From NCBI GenBank assembly GCA_023434365.1, contig JAEYSV010000035.1, forward strand, positions 1 through 37,537: a stretch of 37,537 nt of DNA, read 5' to 3'. The position numbers and the translations under genes are program-made. This stretch comes from Bacillota bacterium. GTDB lineage: Bacteria > Bacillota > Clostridia > Lachnospirales > Lachnospiraceae. Within the stretch, counting starts at the first letter, position 1, and the number at the start of each line of letters is the position of its first letter. A model generated the notes under the pieces. That model saw only the letters and a program-made list of their open reading frames with translations, had not been told where the DNA came from and did not search any database. Of this stretch, positions 27,039 through 34,995 are shown piece after piece.

Positions 27039-27950
27039 CTAATTGTTATCTAATACATGCAATGTTCCAATGTTATTATATACTTTAATAGCATCCGCAA
27101 TATTATACTGTTTAGAACGAAGATTTCCTTTTGCTCCAGTTGTAATTAGAATATATTCCTGATTATTCACTTTGGCTAGACTTGCTAAGCATAGACCAGC
27201 TACATCTGTATACCCGGTTTTTCCTCCCAATATTTCACCACCAACAATGTCTTGTTCATTGAGTTTTTGAAACATAGTACTGTGATACGTAATCCCATCA
27301 GGATGCATATTGGTAGGTTTTGTCGAATAGCGAGATGCAGTAAATATTTTTCTGAACGTGTTATTTTGTAACGCATAACTAAGAAGTGCTGCCATATCTT
27401 CCACTGAAGTATAATGATTATCATCATGAAGTCCGGTTGTATTTACAAAATGAGTGTTATCCATTCCAAGTTCTTTCGCTTTTTGATTCATCATTTCTAC
27501 AAACTCATCCTCTGAACCTGCAATTTGACAAGCCAGTCCGATACAGGATTCCGCACCACTTGGAAGCAATGCACCGTATAAAAGGTCTATTGCTCTTACC
27601 TCCTCTTCCGGTTCAAAACCTGTCATTGATGCATTTGCTCCGGACAAATCTTCAAATATTGAATCACCAAGTTTTATCACCACCTCTAAATCAGGTAGCT
27701 TCTCTATTGCAACTATCGCTGTCATCATCTTAGTCAAAGAAGCCGGATAAATTCTTTCTCTACTGTTTTTTTGCATTAAGGTGGCTTGATCTTTTAATCT
27801 GACTAGAATTACATTAGAACTATTAAGTTTGTTTGGAGAGTCTTCTGGTGTATCGATATCTTTGATAATAAAAGTAGCAATAACAATCATTAATAAAAAT
27901 GATAGCAATACTAATATTTTTGACTTATTATTCTCTACTTTTCGCTCCAT
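27039..27950 (-). CDS. D-alanyl-D-alanine carboxypeptidase (S11 family)
   Basis: The 303-residue penicillin-binding-type peptidase is anchored by an N-terminal membrane segment (about 11-27) with the catalytic domain outside. The active-site Ser and Lys are in PASLTKMM, and KTG is in GGKTGYTD. The third motif reads SGA (LLPSGAES) where classical DacA enzymes have SGN. It should trim D-Ala from peptidoglycan stem peptides. There is no C-terminal anchor helix, so it is shorter than DacA. Its AAGGAG ribosome site lies in the 3' arm of a 13-pair hairpin that resembles the upstream MFS gene's terminator. Confidence 0.88.
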   Translation of the reverse strand: MERKVENNKSKILVLLSFLLMIVIATFIIKDIDTPEDSPNKLNSSNVILVRLKDQATLMQKNSRERIYPASLTKMMTAIVAIEKLPDLEVVIKLGDSIFEDLSGANASMTGFEPEEEVRAIDLLYGALLPSGAESCIGLACQIAGSEDEFVEMMNQKAKELGMDNTHFVNTTGLHDDNHYTSVEDMAALLSYALQNNTFRKIFTASRYSTKPTNMHPDGITYHSTMFQKLNEQDIVGGEILGGKTGYTDVAGLCLASLAKVNNQEYILITTGAKGNLRSKQYNIADAIKVYNNIGTLHVLDNN

Positions 27951-28003
27951 TAAAAAAATCTCCTTATTCTGTTGATGTTACTATTGAACCACAGAATAAG
28001 GAG
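27951..28003 (-). terminator. Intrinsic terminator/attenuator containing the next gene's ribosome site
   Basis: Read on the minus strand, CTCCTTATTCTGT (28003-27991) pairs perfectly with ACAGAATAAGGAG (27972-27960), followed by A and seven T, and then the carboxypeptidase ATG. It is 100 bases after the MFS gene stop. The 3' arm contains AAGGAG at the right distance for the ATG, and the 5' arm contains its complement CTCCTT. When folded it would stop transcription and hide the ribosome site. Confidence 0.8.
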
Positions 28004-28104
28004 CTATATTGAAATTTCATCTTATTAATTTCCTAAGATTTCCTTAAAAATTTGAAAACTCTGTAATAAATGTAATAACTTGTATTGATATATAGAATTC
28101 TACT

Positions 28105-29370
28105 TTATAAACAGCTAGTTGAAGAATGTCGATAAAACAACGCTGTTGCCAACATGCCTAGTAATAACAATGCAATACTTAAAACAAATGGCAATATCTT
28201 TGAGATATCACTTAACAGCCCACCTATGAAACCAAATGGGACACTTACTAGCATTACCGTTGTTTGAAGTAAAGCCATAATGTTTGAACGTTCCGTCGGA
28301 TCGACATGGATAGCCACCAGCGATTCTCTAAGTGTACTTAATACAGCTACACCCAGTGCTTCAAAAATTAAAGACAGTATCAATATTATGTATCCCCACA
28401 CACCAGTATCTGAAATTAAAATTAACAAAACACAGCTGATGATAGCACTAAAGAACCCTCCATACAGCGGCCATTTTAACTTGGTTTGTTTTATATGGGT
28501 AAGCACTGTAAAAAACAGTACAATGGAAAGTATACTTTTTACCATTGGAAAGATAGGAAGTAATGTATCCGAGATACCAATACGTCTGGACGCAATAATC
28601 TGCCAAAAAGTCATTCCAATCATGGCTACAATCTCAACTAAGATACTAATTACAATCGCAAACTTTGTTCCTCTGGAAGAAAGTATTTTATGAAATGCGC
28701 TCTTATACCCAGTTAACATCTCACCCCATGACATATTGCGAGATGCCTCACGCTTGATTTTACCAACAGCTGTTTCAGTTGAGAACTTATACAGGATTAA
28801 TAGCTTTGCAGTCATAATAATAAAAGCATTAATATAAAGTATTTGTATTGCAGGTGCAAGGGTTAATTTTGCCACCAGGATTGAGGATATCGGTGCAAAC
28901 AGTGCAGAGAGGTTTCCAGTAATCATCACCCACGAATAAATATGAGTTATTTTATCCTTTGGAGCATCCTCGACGAGCAAACAATCCCACGATACTGTGG
29001 TAATCTTCATTGTACCATTAAGCAAGGCAGCTACCACGAAGAACCAAAACCCCTGACTAAATGCCCATATTAAGCAAGGAAGGCTCCAAGCTAGAAAATC
29101 AAATATCACAGTACTCTTCCTGCGCCCCATTTTATCAACGATAGCACCTGATAATAATGCACATATCATTTGAGAAAACATATAAATGGACGTGACAATT
29201 CCCACCTGCACATCACTCATACCAAAAGTAAGCATGTATACCGTAGCATATGGCAGACACAGGTTCATGGAAAGCCCCCACATAGGCTCCGTATAAATAC
29301 AGGCCCTCGGATTGCCGCGCAGCTCAGTAAGAGTACGAAGCAATGGGTGCTTTAACAACATTTTTTTCAT
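28105..29370 (-). CDS. Major facilitator superfamily transporter
   Basis: The 421-residue membrane protein has about 11-12 hydrophobic segments. The MFS loop signature between segments 2 and 3 is present (SGAIVDKMGRRKSTVIFD), as is a long central loop rich in charged residues (about 200-215). It resembles uncharacterised Firmicutes MFS carriers of about 420 residues. AGGAGAGG precedes the ATG. It is alone upstream of the carboxypeptidase gene and separated from it by the hairpin. Substrate unknown. Confidence 0.88.
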   Translation of the reverse strand: MKKMLLKHPLLRTLTELRGNPRACIYTEPMWGLSMNLCLPYATVYMLTFGMSDVQVGIVTSIYMFSQMICALLSGAIVDKMGRRKSTVIFDFLAWSLPCLIWAFSQGFWFFVVAALLNGTMKITTVSWDCLLVEDAPKDKITHIYSWVMITGNLSALFAPISSILVAKLTLAPAIQILYINAFIIMTAKLLILYKFSTETAVGKIKREASRNMSWGEMLTGYKSAFHKILSSRGTKFAIVISILVEIVAMIGMTFWQIIASRRIGISDTLLPIFPMVKSILSIVLFFTVLTHIKQTKLKWPLYGGFFSAIISCVLLILISDTGVWGYIILILSLIFEALGVAVLSTLRESLVAIHVDPTERSNIMALLQTTVMLVSVPFGFIGGLLSDISKILPFVLSIALLLLGMLATALFYRHSSTSCL

Positions 29371-29784
29371 TTAAGTAATTCCTCTCCTTTGTTTATGTTT
29401 TTTACTTTTTATGTACTTATTATAATCCGTAATTACTCTAAATTCTACCACACAAACATATCGTTTACCACTCTAAAGTAACAATTACTAAACAATAGTA
29501 ATATTTCTATATTCCACAAAGTCCAGAGCTACATTATTGTCTAATCCGTGAGATTTTTTTGTTTCCATCAAACTCATGTAATTGCTCTTTATCAATAATG
29601 ATAGCACAATACTCCTTCCAAGCATTATCAATTTAGATTAAAAGAGTTATCCAACGCAATAGATATTTGGATGTTATGGTGCTTAGTGCACTTGTATCGA
29701 TCGCTTTGCCAATAAACAGCATGCTGCTATTCCATACGTACATACTTTGTTTTTGTTCTGAACATCCTAATAAATTCATATATA
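29371..29784. other. Gene-free AT-rich stretch
   Basis: I see no supported gene in this stretch. It contains the upstream region of the MFS gene and short chance open frames. It probably belongs to the decayed boundary next to the IS66 fragment. Confidence 0.6.
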
Positions 29785-29937
29785 ATGTCCCCATGTAACC
29801 CACTTTTAATTTTACTCTCTCTTTTTAATGAAGCTGAAAAATATACTAACAATAATATAGCTGAGCCTACCATTGAAGAAATAACTTATAAACACCAGAA
29901 GTCCTCTAGTTATACTGATAAGAAAGATAATCTGTGA
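29785..29937 (+). pseudogene. IS66-family transposase (TnpC) N-terminal fragment
   Basis: A 50-codon frame reads LSLFNEAEKYTNNN, EPTIEEITYKHQK and then stops at TGA. LFNEAE followed by EPTxEEIT and a basic stretch is characteristic of the N-terminal part of IS66 TnpC (the full protein is about 500 residues). The rest of the transposase and the tnpA/tnpB genes are absent, so this is a relic. Confidence 0.7.
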
Positions 29938-29952
29938 TAAAAAGTAAAATAG

Positions 29953-29991
29953 AATCCAACAGAAAAGCTGATTTCAGCTTACTGCTGGATT
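29953..29991. terminator. Long hairpin after the IS66 fragment
   Basis: AATCCAACAG (29953-29962) pairs with CTGCTGGATT (29982-29991) with one G-T, enclosing a perfect inner stem AAGCTGA/TCAGCTT (29965-29971, 29974-29980). TTTAGTTT follows on the plus strand. It probably is a leftover terminator. Confidence 0.55.
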
Positions 29992-30074
29992 TAGTTTATC
30001 ATGGAAATTCTTGTTGTTGAATATGGAGAATTTTTGCCGCTTACTATTATTCTCCTGATATTGCACCTATAAAA

Positions 30075-30113
30075 GACGCCTCTGCTTTACTGTTTTCATA
30101 AAGTAGAGGCGTC
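30075..30113 (-). terminator. Terminator of the 618-residue lipoprotein gene
   Basis: GACGCCTCTGCTTTA (30075-30089) pairs with TAAAGTAGAGGCGTC (30099-30113) with one G-T, and a T run follows on the minus strand. It lies 80 bases past the lipoprotein stop. Confidence 0.8.
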
Positions 30114-30192
30114 TGTCCCACTCAATATAGATGATTGCTATTTTCCCACCGGCGGGAGACGGAGGTATTTATTCACTGCTACATAGTAAAAA

Positions 30193-32049
30193 TTATGGTT
30201 TCAAGTGCTCGTATCCGTACAACTTTGCCGTGCTCAAAGGGTCTTCCGAAATCCAACGGGCGGCCATGATCATAAAGAATAACTTGTCGTTGTCGCTTTT
30301 AAAACCATTTTTCGGATATTCGAAGAAGTTTTTAGGATGTGAGCTGTCATTTAAGAAGCATGCCTGCGGATACCTTTTTGAGCCGAGATAATCCTTGAGA
30401 GGTACAACGGTAGCGGCGACACTTTTACCCGGCCAGCCGTTGGATATCAGATATTCCGACCAATTCCCTTTGCCTTTTTCCGGCTTATAATCTAAATATA
30501 GCGCTCCAAAGTAATCATCATTCAGAGTATTCCAATCGCTAAAACCTGCATAATTTGTTTTGGAAAGCTCCCCCATATACTCAAAAACCTGTTTGCTTGT
30601 TTTGTTCTCTGCCGAAAAGACGCTGTCTGCCTTGCCAAATTCAATATTCTCCGAATAATACATTCCACCCCATTTGGTGTCGATAACGATATTTTTTTCA
30701 ATGGGGGCGCAAAGCAGCTTCTCCTGTTGTTCCATCTGAGAATTAAAACGCTCGATGCAATCCATAATGAGCTTCTCGTTTTTTCCCGGTTCCTCTTCCA
30801 GTGCGTGATAATATTCAACCCTTAAAAGAAGAATGGTCTCCTGATATTGCTTGAAAATATCATATTGTGCCTTAACAAGGGCATAATCGTAAAAGTCTAG
30901 AAACCGGTCTTCATACACAATTTCCCGCCAAAGCGTGATAAGAGATCCCCCCCCCTTTGCACCGACAAGATAATTGTGCATGGTGTCTGCATTGTTAACG
31001 ATGCTGTTCTCAATTCGGTCTATTAGCCTCTTACGCATATCCTCAGGATCTTTCGATGGATTTGTCACAAAATAATTTAAGTCCCGCTGAATCGTGTCTA
31101 CACTTGAAAACAGTTCATTCATTTGATCTATCCGGACGTTATACTCAGACAATTTCTGCTGATGCGTGATTTGCTTGAGCATATCATCCAGCTGATTTGC
31201 AATATTAGTCAGCTGTGTACTCATTGCACTCAATTGGATAGTCATGTCGTTCAGCTTAGACTTCATTTCCTGCATACCATTTTTTATCTCAGCCAGCTCT
31301 TCGGCAGTGTGGTCCTTTCCAAGATCGATTCCCGCCTTACTAAGACCCCATCCCATCAATTCCCCTCCGGCATAGGATAAAGCGCCCTTGGCAAGTTCCT
31401 GGGCAATCATTGACCCTGCACTCCTCAGCAATTCATCCTTAAAGGGATGGGTTTTTCCAGTTTCCATTTCAGTCAAAAGCTTATCGATAAAAGGATTTAC
31501 GCCACCGTTTTCCTTTGCTTCGGTCAAAAATTGTGCGTTGTTGAAGTGCTCGCCTGATAGCTGTGTGCCGCTGGCAAGATCAAACCATTCCGGCAATTCA
31601 AGGAAGGTCTTAACCGACAGTATGGCTTCATCAAGGGTAACTTCCGGTTTTTTTTCCAGATAAGCGCTGACGATGGTCGTTGCAAGATTGATATAGATTT
31701 TATCTGATTCCGCATTAAATTCACGCAAATCCGTACTCAGAACGGCGTCAAATGCCTCGCCGTACAGTTCTCCGCTTTTCGCTACGATTTTGAAATTAGA
31801 GGGCAGCTTTTTTGTCGCAAGAACAATCGCACCCTGCTCGTCAGCAACAATGCTGTCATTCTTAAGAATCTGCTCACCTTTTGTGTTGTATATAGTTAAT
31901 TTTGCCAAGGAAATCGATTCGTTTGCATATACCCATCCAGCCAATGTTTTTTCAGAATCAGTTGTTTCCCACACGCATCCTGCCAAACTCGCAGCAATCA
32001 TGACAATCGCTAATAGAAGACTGATGATCCTTTTCATTTTCATTTTCAT
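30193..32049 (-). CDS. Large helical lipoprotein of unknown function
   Basis: The 618-residue protein has a signal peptide and lipobox SLAGC with lipidated Cys25. A beta-rich part follows (about 35-120, carboxypeptidase-regulatory-like look), then helices, a Gly/Ala-rich hydrophobic stretch (about 208-243), a long coiled coil with heptads (about 246-330), more helices to about 450 and a non-helical C-terminal domain. A hydrophobic hairpin next to coiled coils recalls alpha-helical pore-forming toxins, but I recognise no family. GGAGG precedes ATG-rich codons, so the exact start (32049 or 32043) is open. GC content is visibly higher than nearby genes. Codons 365-368 hold nine G in a row. A TetR gene is divergent. 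Confidence 0.85.
   Translation of the reverse strand: MKMKMKRIISLLLAIVMIAASLAGCVWETTDSEKTLAGWVYANESISLAKLTIYNTKGEQILKNDSIVADEQGAIVLATKKLPSNFKIVAKSGELYGEAFDAVLSTDLREFNAESDKIYINLATTIVSAYLEKKPEVTLDEAILSVKTFLELPEWFDLASGTQLSGEHFNNAQFLTEAKENGGVNPFIDKLLTEMETGKTHPFKDELLRSAGSMIAQELAKGALSYAGGELMGWGLSKAGIDLGKDHTAEELAEIKNGMQEMKSKLNDMTIQLSAMSTQLTNIANQLDDMLKQITHQQKLSEYNVRIDQMNELFSSVDTIQRDLNYFVTNPSKDPEDMRKRLIDRIENSIVNNADTMHNYLVGAKGGGSLITLWREIVYEDRFLDFYDYALVKAQYDIFKQYQETILLLRVEYYHALEEEPGKNEKLIMDCIERFNSQMEQQEKLLCAPIEKNIVIDTKWGGMYYSENIEFGKADSVFSAENKTSKQVFEYMGELSKTNYAGFSDWNTLNDDYFGALYLDYKPEKGKGNWSEYLISNGWPGKSVAATVVPLKDYLGSKRYPQACFLNDSSHPKNFFEYPKNGFKSDNDKLFFMIMAARWISEDPLSTAKLYGYEHLKP
30947..30955 (-). repeat. 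Nine-G homopolymer tract in the lipoprotein coding sequence
   Basis: The plus strand has nine C at 30947-30955, read as Lys-Gly-Gly-Gly (codons 365-368). A one-base slip would shift the frame and truncate the protein. Confidence 0.85.
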
Positions 32050-32172
32050 ATGCCCTCCTGCATCATATTGATTTCATTGCAAAGTGCTGTTACAATAAAG
32101 TAAAATTACCTTGCCATTTTCCTGTCTGCAAATTGATATTATGGCATTAGTTACTATGGGTAAAGAAATTAA

Positions 32173-32201
32173 TTGACTGCAGTCAGTATAATTAGTATAA
32201 T
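32173..32201 (+). promoter_or_regulatory. TetR gene promoter with palindromic operator over the -35
   Basis: TTGACT (32173-32178), a 17-base spacer and TATAAT (32196-32201) form a near-consensus promoter 40 bases before the TetR start. The perfect palindrome TGACTGCAGTCA (32174-32185) covers the -35, the expected spot for autorepression. The same site is about 125 bases upstream of the divergent lipoprotein gene. Confidence 0.75.
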
Positions 32202-32241
32202 CTGTATTGTCTTAATTTGTCAATAGAAATAGAGGTTTTTG

Positions 32242-32853
32242 ATGAAATATAATAATGAAAGTCGACAATTAAAAGCAGAGAAAACAAAAATAAGAATATA
32301 TAAAAGTGGCGAATATCTTTTTGAAACCAAGGGATATACTGCGGTCAGTGTTGACGCTATCGTGACACACGCCAAGGTATCCAAAGGTTCCTTTTATCAG
32401 CATTTTGAATCCAAGGGCACTCTTTTTGCGCAACTCATCCTACAGAAAACCTCAAATGTCGACCTCAAATATACTGCCTGTTTGCAGTCTCTTCCGGTGG
32501 AAACCTCGTGTAAGGATAAGTTGCTTGCGCTGACGGACACAATCAGCCATGTTTTAGTCAATGACATTGGCATTCCCAAAATGCGCATCTTATACCAGAC
32601 ACAGCTCACCGAACCGATGATTGCCGATATCGTCAGCGGATACCAACGAACGCTGTATAAACTCATCATCGATGTTCTGGAGGAGGGTTGCCACATAGGG
32701 GAATTTAAAGAAGGACATTCCCCGGCGCAGTTGGCAAAATATCTAATGACAGCTTACCGGGGTATCACCTATGAATGTTGCCTGCGTTATCCTGATTTTG
32801 ACTTCAAAGAACAAATGCGAGCGTTCATTCAATTGCTGATTGAGGGACTTTAA
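32242..32853 (+). CDS. TetR/AcrR-family regulator
   Basis: The 203-residue regulator has an N-terminal HTH (about 20-65; YTAVSVDAIVTHAKVSKGSFYQHFESKGTLF) and a C-terminal ligand domain. A TTG one codon earlier is open, but AGAGG is six bases before the ATG at 32242. It is divergent from the 618-residue lipoprotein gene with a promoter/operator between them, so it probably represses itself and perhaps the lipoprotein. Its GC content is higher than the surroundings, as for the lipoprotein gene, so the two probably arrived together (inference). Ligand unknown. Confidence 0.9.
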   Translation: MKYNNESRQLKAEKTKIRIYKSGEYLFETKGYTAVSVDAIVTHAKVSKGSFYQHFESKGTLFAQLILQKTSNVDLKYTACLQSLPVETSCKDKLLALTDTISHVLVNDIGIPKMRILYQTQLTEPMIADIVSGYQRTLYKLIIDVLEEGCHIGEFKEGHSPAQLAKYLMTAYRGITYECCLRYPDFDFKEQMRAFIQLLIEGL

Positions 32854-33019
32854 ATGATTCTTGTTATTAGCAATCTCAAGCCTTCGCTCTTGCAAAGACC
32901 TCCGGCAGGCTGTGTCAAAATCATTTTTCATACAAATCCCAATTTTCAAAGCTAAATTAACACAAATATTGAATAGTGATTAATGTTTTATCTTTATCAT
33001 TCCATCAAACAAAAGTTTC

Positions 33020-33319
33020 TCAGAAATCGGGTAGGAGGTAGGTAATTATTTTATCTACCGACCTCCCACAGCACCGTACGTACGGTTCCGTATACGGCGC
33101 TTCTCTAGTTTTCACTAATCTTGTTTTGACTTTCTTCCATTGTTTCCAATAAATGCACCTAATTCTATGACGTAACCATTTATCAACTTTACTTAGCATA
33201 CTTTTCATATCTGCCATTGTTAAATAATTTACCCATCCTCTAATATACTGCGTCAATTTCAAAGCTCTGTATTCATTTCCCCATCCGTTACTCCTAGATG
33301 TGAGCTCTTTCAGCTTTGC
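33020..33319 (-). pseudogene. C-terminal fragment of a group II intron reverse transcriptase/maturase
   Basis: The open frame reads KLKELTSRSNGWGNEYRALK, then TQYIRGWVNYLTMADMKSML and RRIRCIYWKQWKKVKTR-type segments, the maturase/C-terminal part of group II intron proteins. Upstream it runs into a TAA at 33320. The frame passes through intron RNA domain V and VI sequence at its end, which is untranslated in an intact element. The N-terminal piece lies in another frame just upstream. Confidence 0.85.
33026..33102 (-). mobile_element. 3' end of a group II intron (domains V and VI)
   Basis: On the minus strand AGCGCCGTATACGG...CCGTACGTACGGTGCT (33102-33070) is a domain V hairpin with the typical AGC start and GTACG loop-side arm. 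GGGAGGTCGGTAG...CTACCTCC (about 33067-33030) is the domain VI stem. The intron should end near 33026 with CCCGAT. Domains I-III are missing. Confidence 0.75.
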
Positions 33320-33483
33320 TTATTGTTAGATTTCACTTTCTTGTAAGCCTTGTTAAGGTTATCTGATTTCAAAATCTGTTCTAATAGTTCGTCCGTCTGA
33401 AAATTTGCAATGATGTCGTTGTTTTCAGCAATCCTTGAATGAGCGGACACTTCTGCATACTCTTTCTGTTCCGCAGATATCAT
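33310..33483 (-). pseudogene. N-terminal fragment of the same group II intron reverse transcriptase
   Basis: A 57-codon frame (MISAEQKEYAEVSAHSR..., TDELLEQILKSDNLNKAYKK, VKSNN) matches the start of group II intron reverse transcriptases (LLEQIL...NLNxAYKxV). It ends in TGA right where the C-terminal fragment begins in another frame. The whole catalytic core (several hundred codons) has been deleted. Confidence 0.75.
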
Positions 33484-33495
33484 TTTCAAGTGACT

Positions 33496-34995
33496 CTAAA
33501 CACTAATAAAAGGCCGTTTTAGTTTCTTGCACAGCCGCATAATTGTATCTTTTCCTGTAATGACTGCTATTGGGAGTCCTCCCGGAGGTTGAAGCCACTG
33601 TCCGCTTATGACCATATTATTAAGACCTTTAATACGCCCGGTATGTTGCAATGATTTTCCGCGAAGAGTCGGCCAAAAGCCCATAAAAGCACCACGATAG
33701 GCATTGCAATAATGTTCATAGGTTTGAGGACTTGCTACATCAAGCAACTTAAGCTTCCCTATCATATGGGGAAACCTGTTTTCCATTGCCTTAATTACTG
33801 CTTCGCCAATTCGCTTCTTTTCCTTTTTATAAGCTTCTTTATCTTTATATAAAGCTTCCCATGCCTCCAGTTCGTCTTGGAACTGATTAATGGCAAAGGT
33901 TATTACAGTATGGCCTTGTGGAGCAAAATCTGGTTCATAGGCATAATGCGTCATCTGCAAATACTCTATTGGCTTTTTGTTTTGTTTGATATCTACTGAT
34001 TTTACAGGAAACTTAAGAGTACGAGGAATTTCATTCATTGTACCTTCATAACCGATTCCAACATAAATATTTGAAGCTAGGGGATAAATGTCAGGATTGT
34101 TAAACCTTTTCTGAAATTCAGAATCCGGATATTGTCCTTTTAATAATCGTTCATATAGAGCATTTGCATCGCAAGCAGCAATAATGAAATCGCCTTCAAA
34201 AGACTTACCATTCTTACACCTGACTTTACGTACCGTATCCCCTTTAATATCAAGGCCTACCACTTCACAGGAAGACTCTACGGTTCCACCTAAAGAAATG
34301 TATCGTTCTACCATTCGATGGGCCATTGCTTTAGATCCTCCTATGGGAATAGAAGACTGCTCCCCGGTGAAGGTCCCAAGGGCAAAGATAATTGATGAGA
34401 CACTGTATTCTCCTTCCGGCATAAATGAATAAATAGCCGATTTAAGGGCCGGGTGCTTAAATCTATCAGCAAACTCCTTGAAAGTGACTTTATCGTATTT
34501 TTTCATAATCATGCCAGCATCCTTCATAGCAAGCATAAACTTTATTTTTTCAACAATATTCATCATATCCATTGGCTTTCCAGCTGGTATGGAGAAGGAC
34601 TGTAGTTGCTTGATATCTTTGCAAAACTCCTCAATGATGTCTTTATCTTCTGGAGATATCTCCAACCAACTAGACTTCAACCTTTCAATATTACGATAAA
34701 AGTGTACAGTAACATCTCCGCACTCAACATCCATAAAACTCTCAGGATGATAAATATCCACCCCATCAAGAGCACCTACATTATTAAAAAGATCCCGAAG
34801 AGGTGTTCCTTCCTTTGTACCTACCAGCCAATGTATACAACCATCTATATGATAACCCTGACGTTCCCAGCCGGTACATTCTCCACCTAATGTATGGTGC
34901 TTCTCCAGAATAACGCTGTCAAACCCATTTTTTTGGGCAAAAATACCTGCACTTAATCCAGCCACCCCTCCACCAGTAATAACTATTTTCTTCAT
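33496..34995 (-). CDS. Phytoene desaturase-family FAD-dependent oxidoreductase
   Basis: The 499-residue flavoprotein starts with a dinucleotide-binding motif (IVITGGGVAGLSAGIFAQ, then Glu in VILEKHHTLGGECTGW). It ends with the family's C-terminal FAD-contact region (WLQPPGGLPIAVITGKDTI). This is the CrtI/CrtN-like or all-trans-retinol-saturase-like group. No other carotenoid gene is near, so the substrate is unknown. The ATG overlaps the TAA of the TetR gene by one base (TAATG), so the two are translationally coupled. Confidence 0.88.
   Translation of the reverse strand: MKKIVITGGGVAGLSAGIFAQKNGFDSVILEKHHTLGGECTGWERQGYHIDGCIHWLVGTKEGTPLRDLFNNVGALDGVDIYHPESFMDVECGDVTVHFYRNIERLKSSWLEISPEDKDIIEEFCKDIKQLQSFSIPAGKPMDMMNIVEKIKFMLAMKDAGMIMKKYDKVTFKEFADRFKHPALKSAIYSFMPEGEYSVSSIIFALGTFTGEQSSIPIGGSKAMAHRMVERYISLGGTVESSCEVVGLDIKGDTVRKVRCKNGKSFEGDFIIAACDANALYERLLKGQYPDSEFQKRFNNPDIYPLASNIYVGIGYEGTMNEIPRTLKFPVKSVDIKQNKKPIEYLQMTHYAYEPDFAPQGHTVITFAINQFQDELEAWEALYKDKEAYKKEKKRIGEAVIKAMENRFPHMIGKLKLLDVASPQTYEHYCNAYRGAFMGFWPTLRGKSLQHTGRIKGLNNMVISGQWLQPPGGLPIAVITGKDTIMRLCKKLKRPFISV

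Noticed and set aside
29488..29625. A 45-codon minus-strand open frame in the gene-free stretch left of the IS66 fragment
   Set aside because: No convincing ribosome site, no recognisable motif, and the length is not unusual for AT-rich non-coding DNA.
31123..31663. Plus-strand open frames opposite the 618-residue lipoprotein gene
   Set aside because: They are antisense shadows of a GC-richer gene; no ribosome sites or protein-like features, while the minus frame has a signal peptide, lipobox and terminator.
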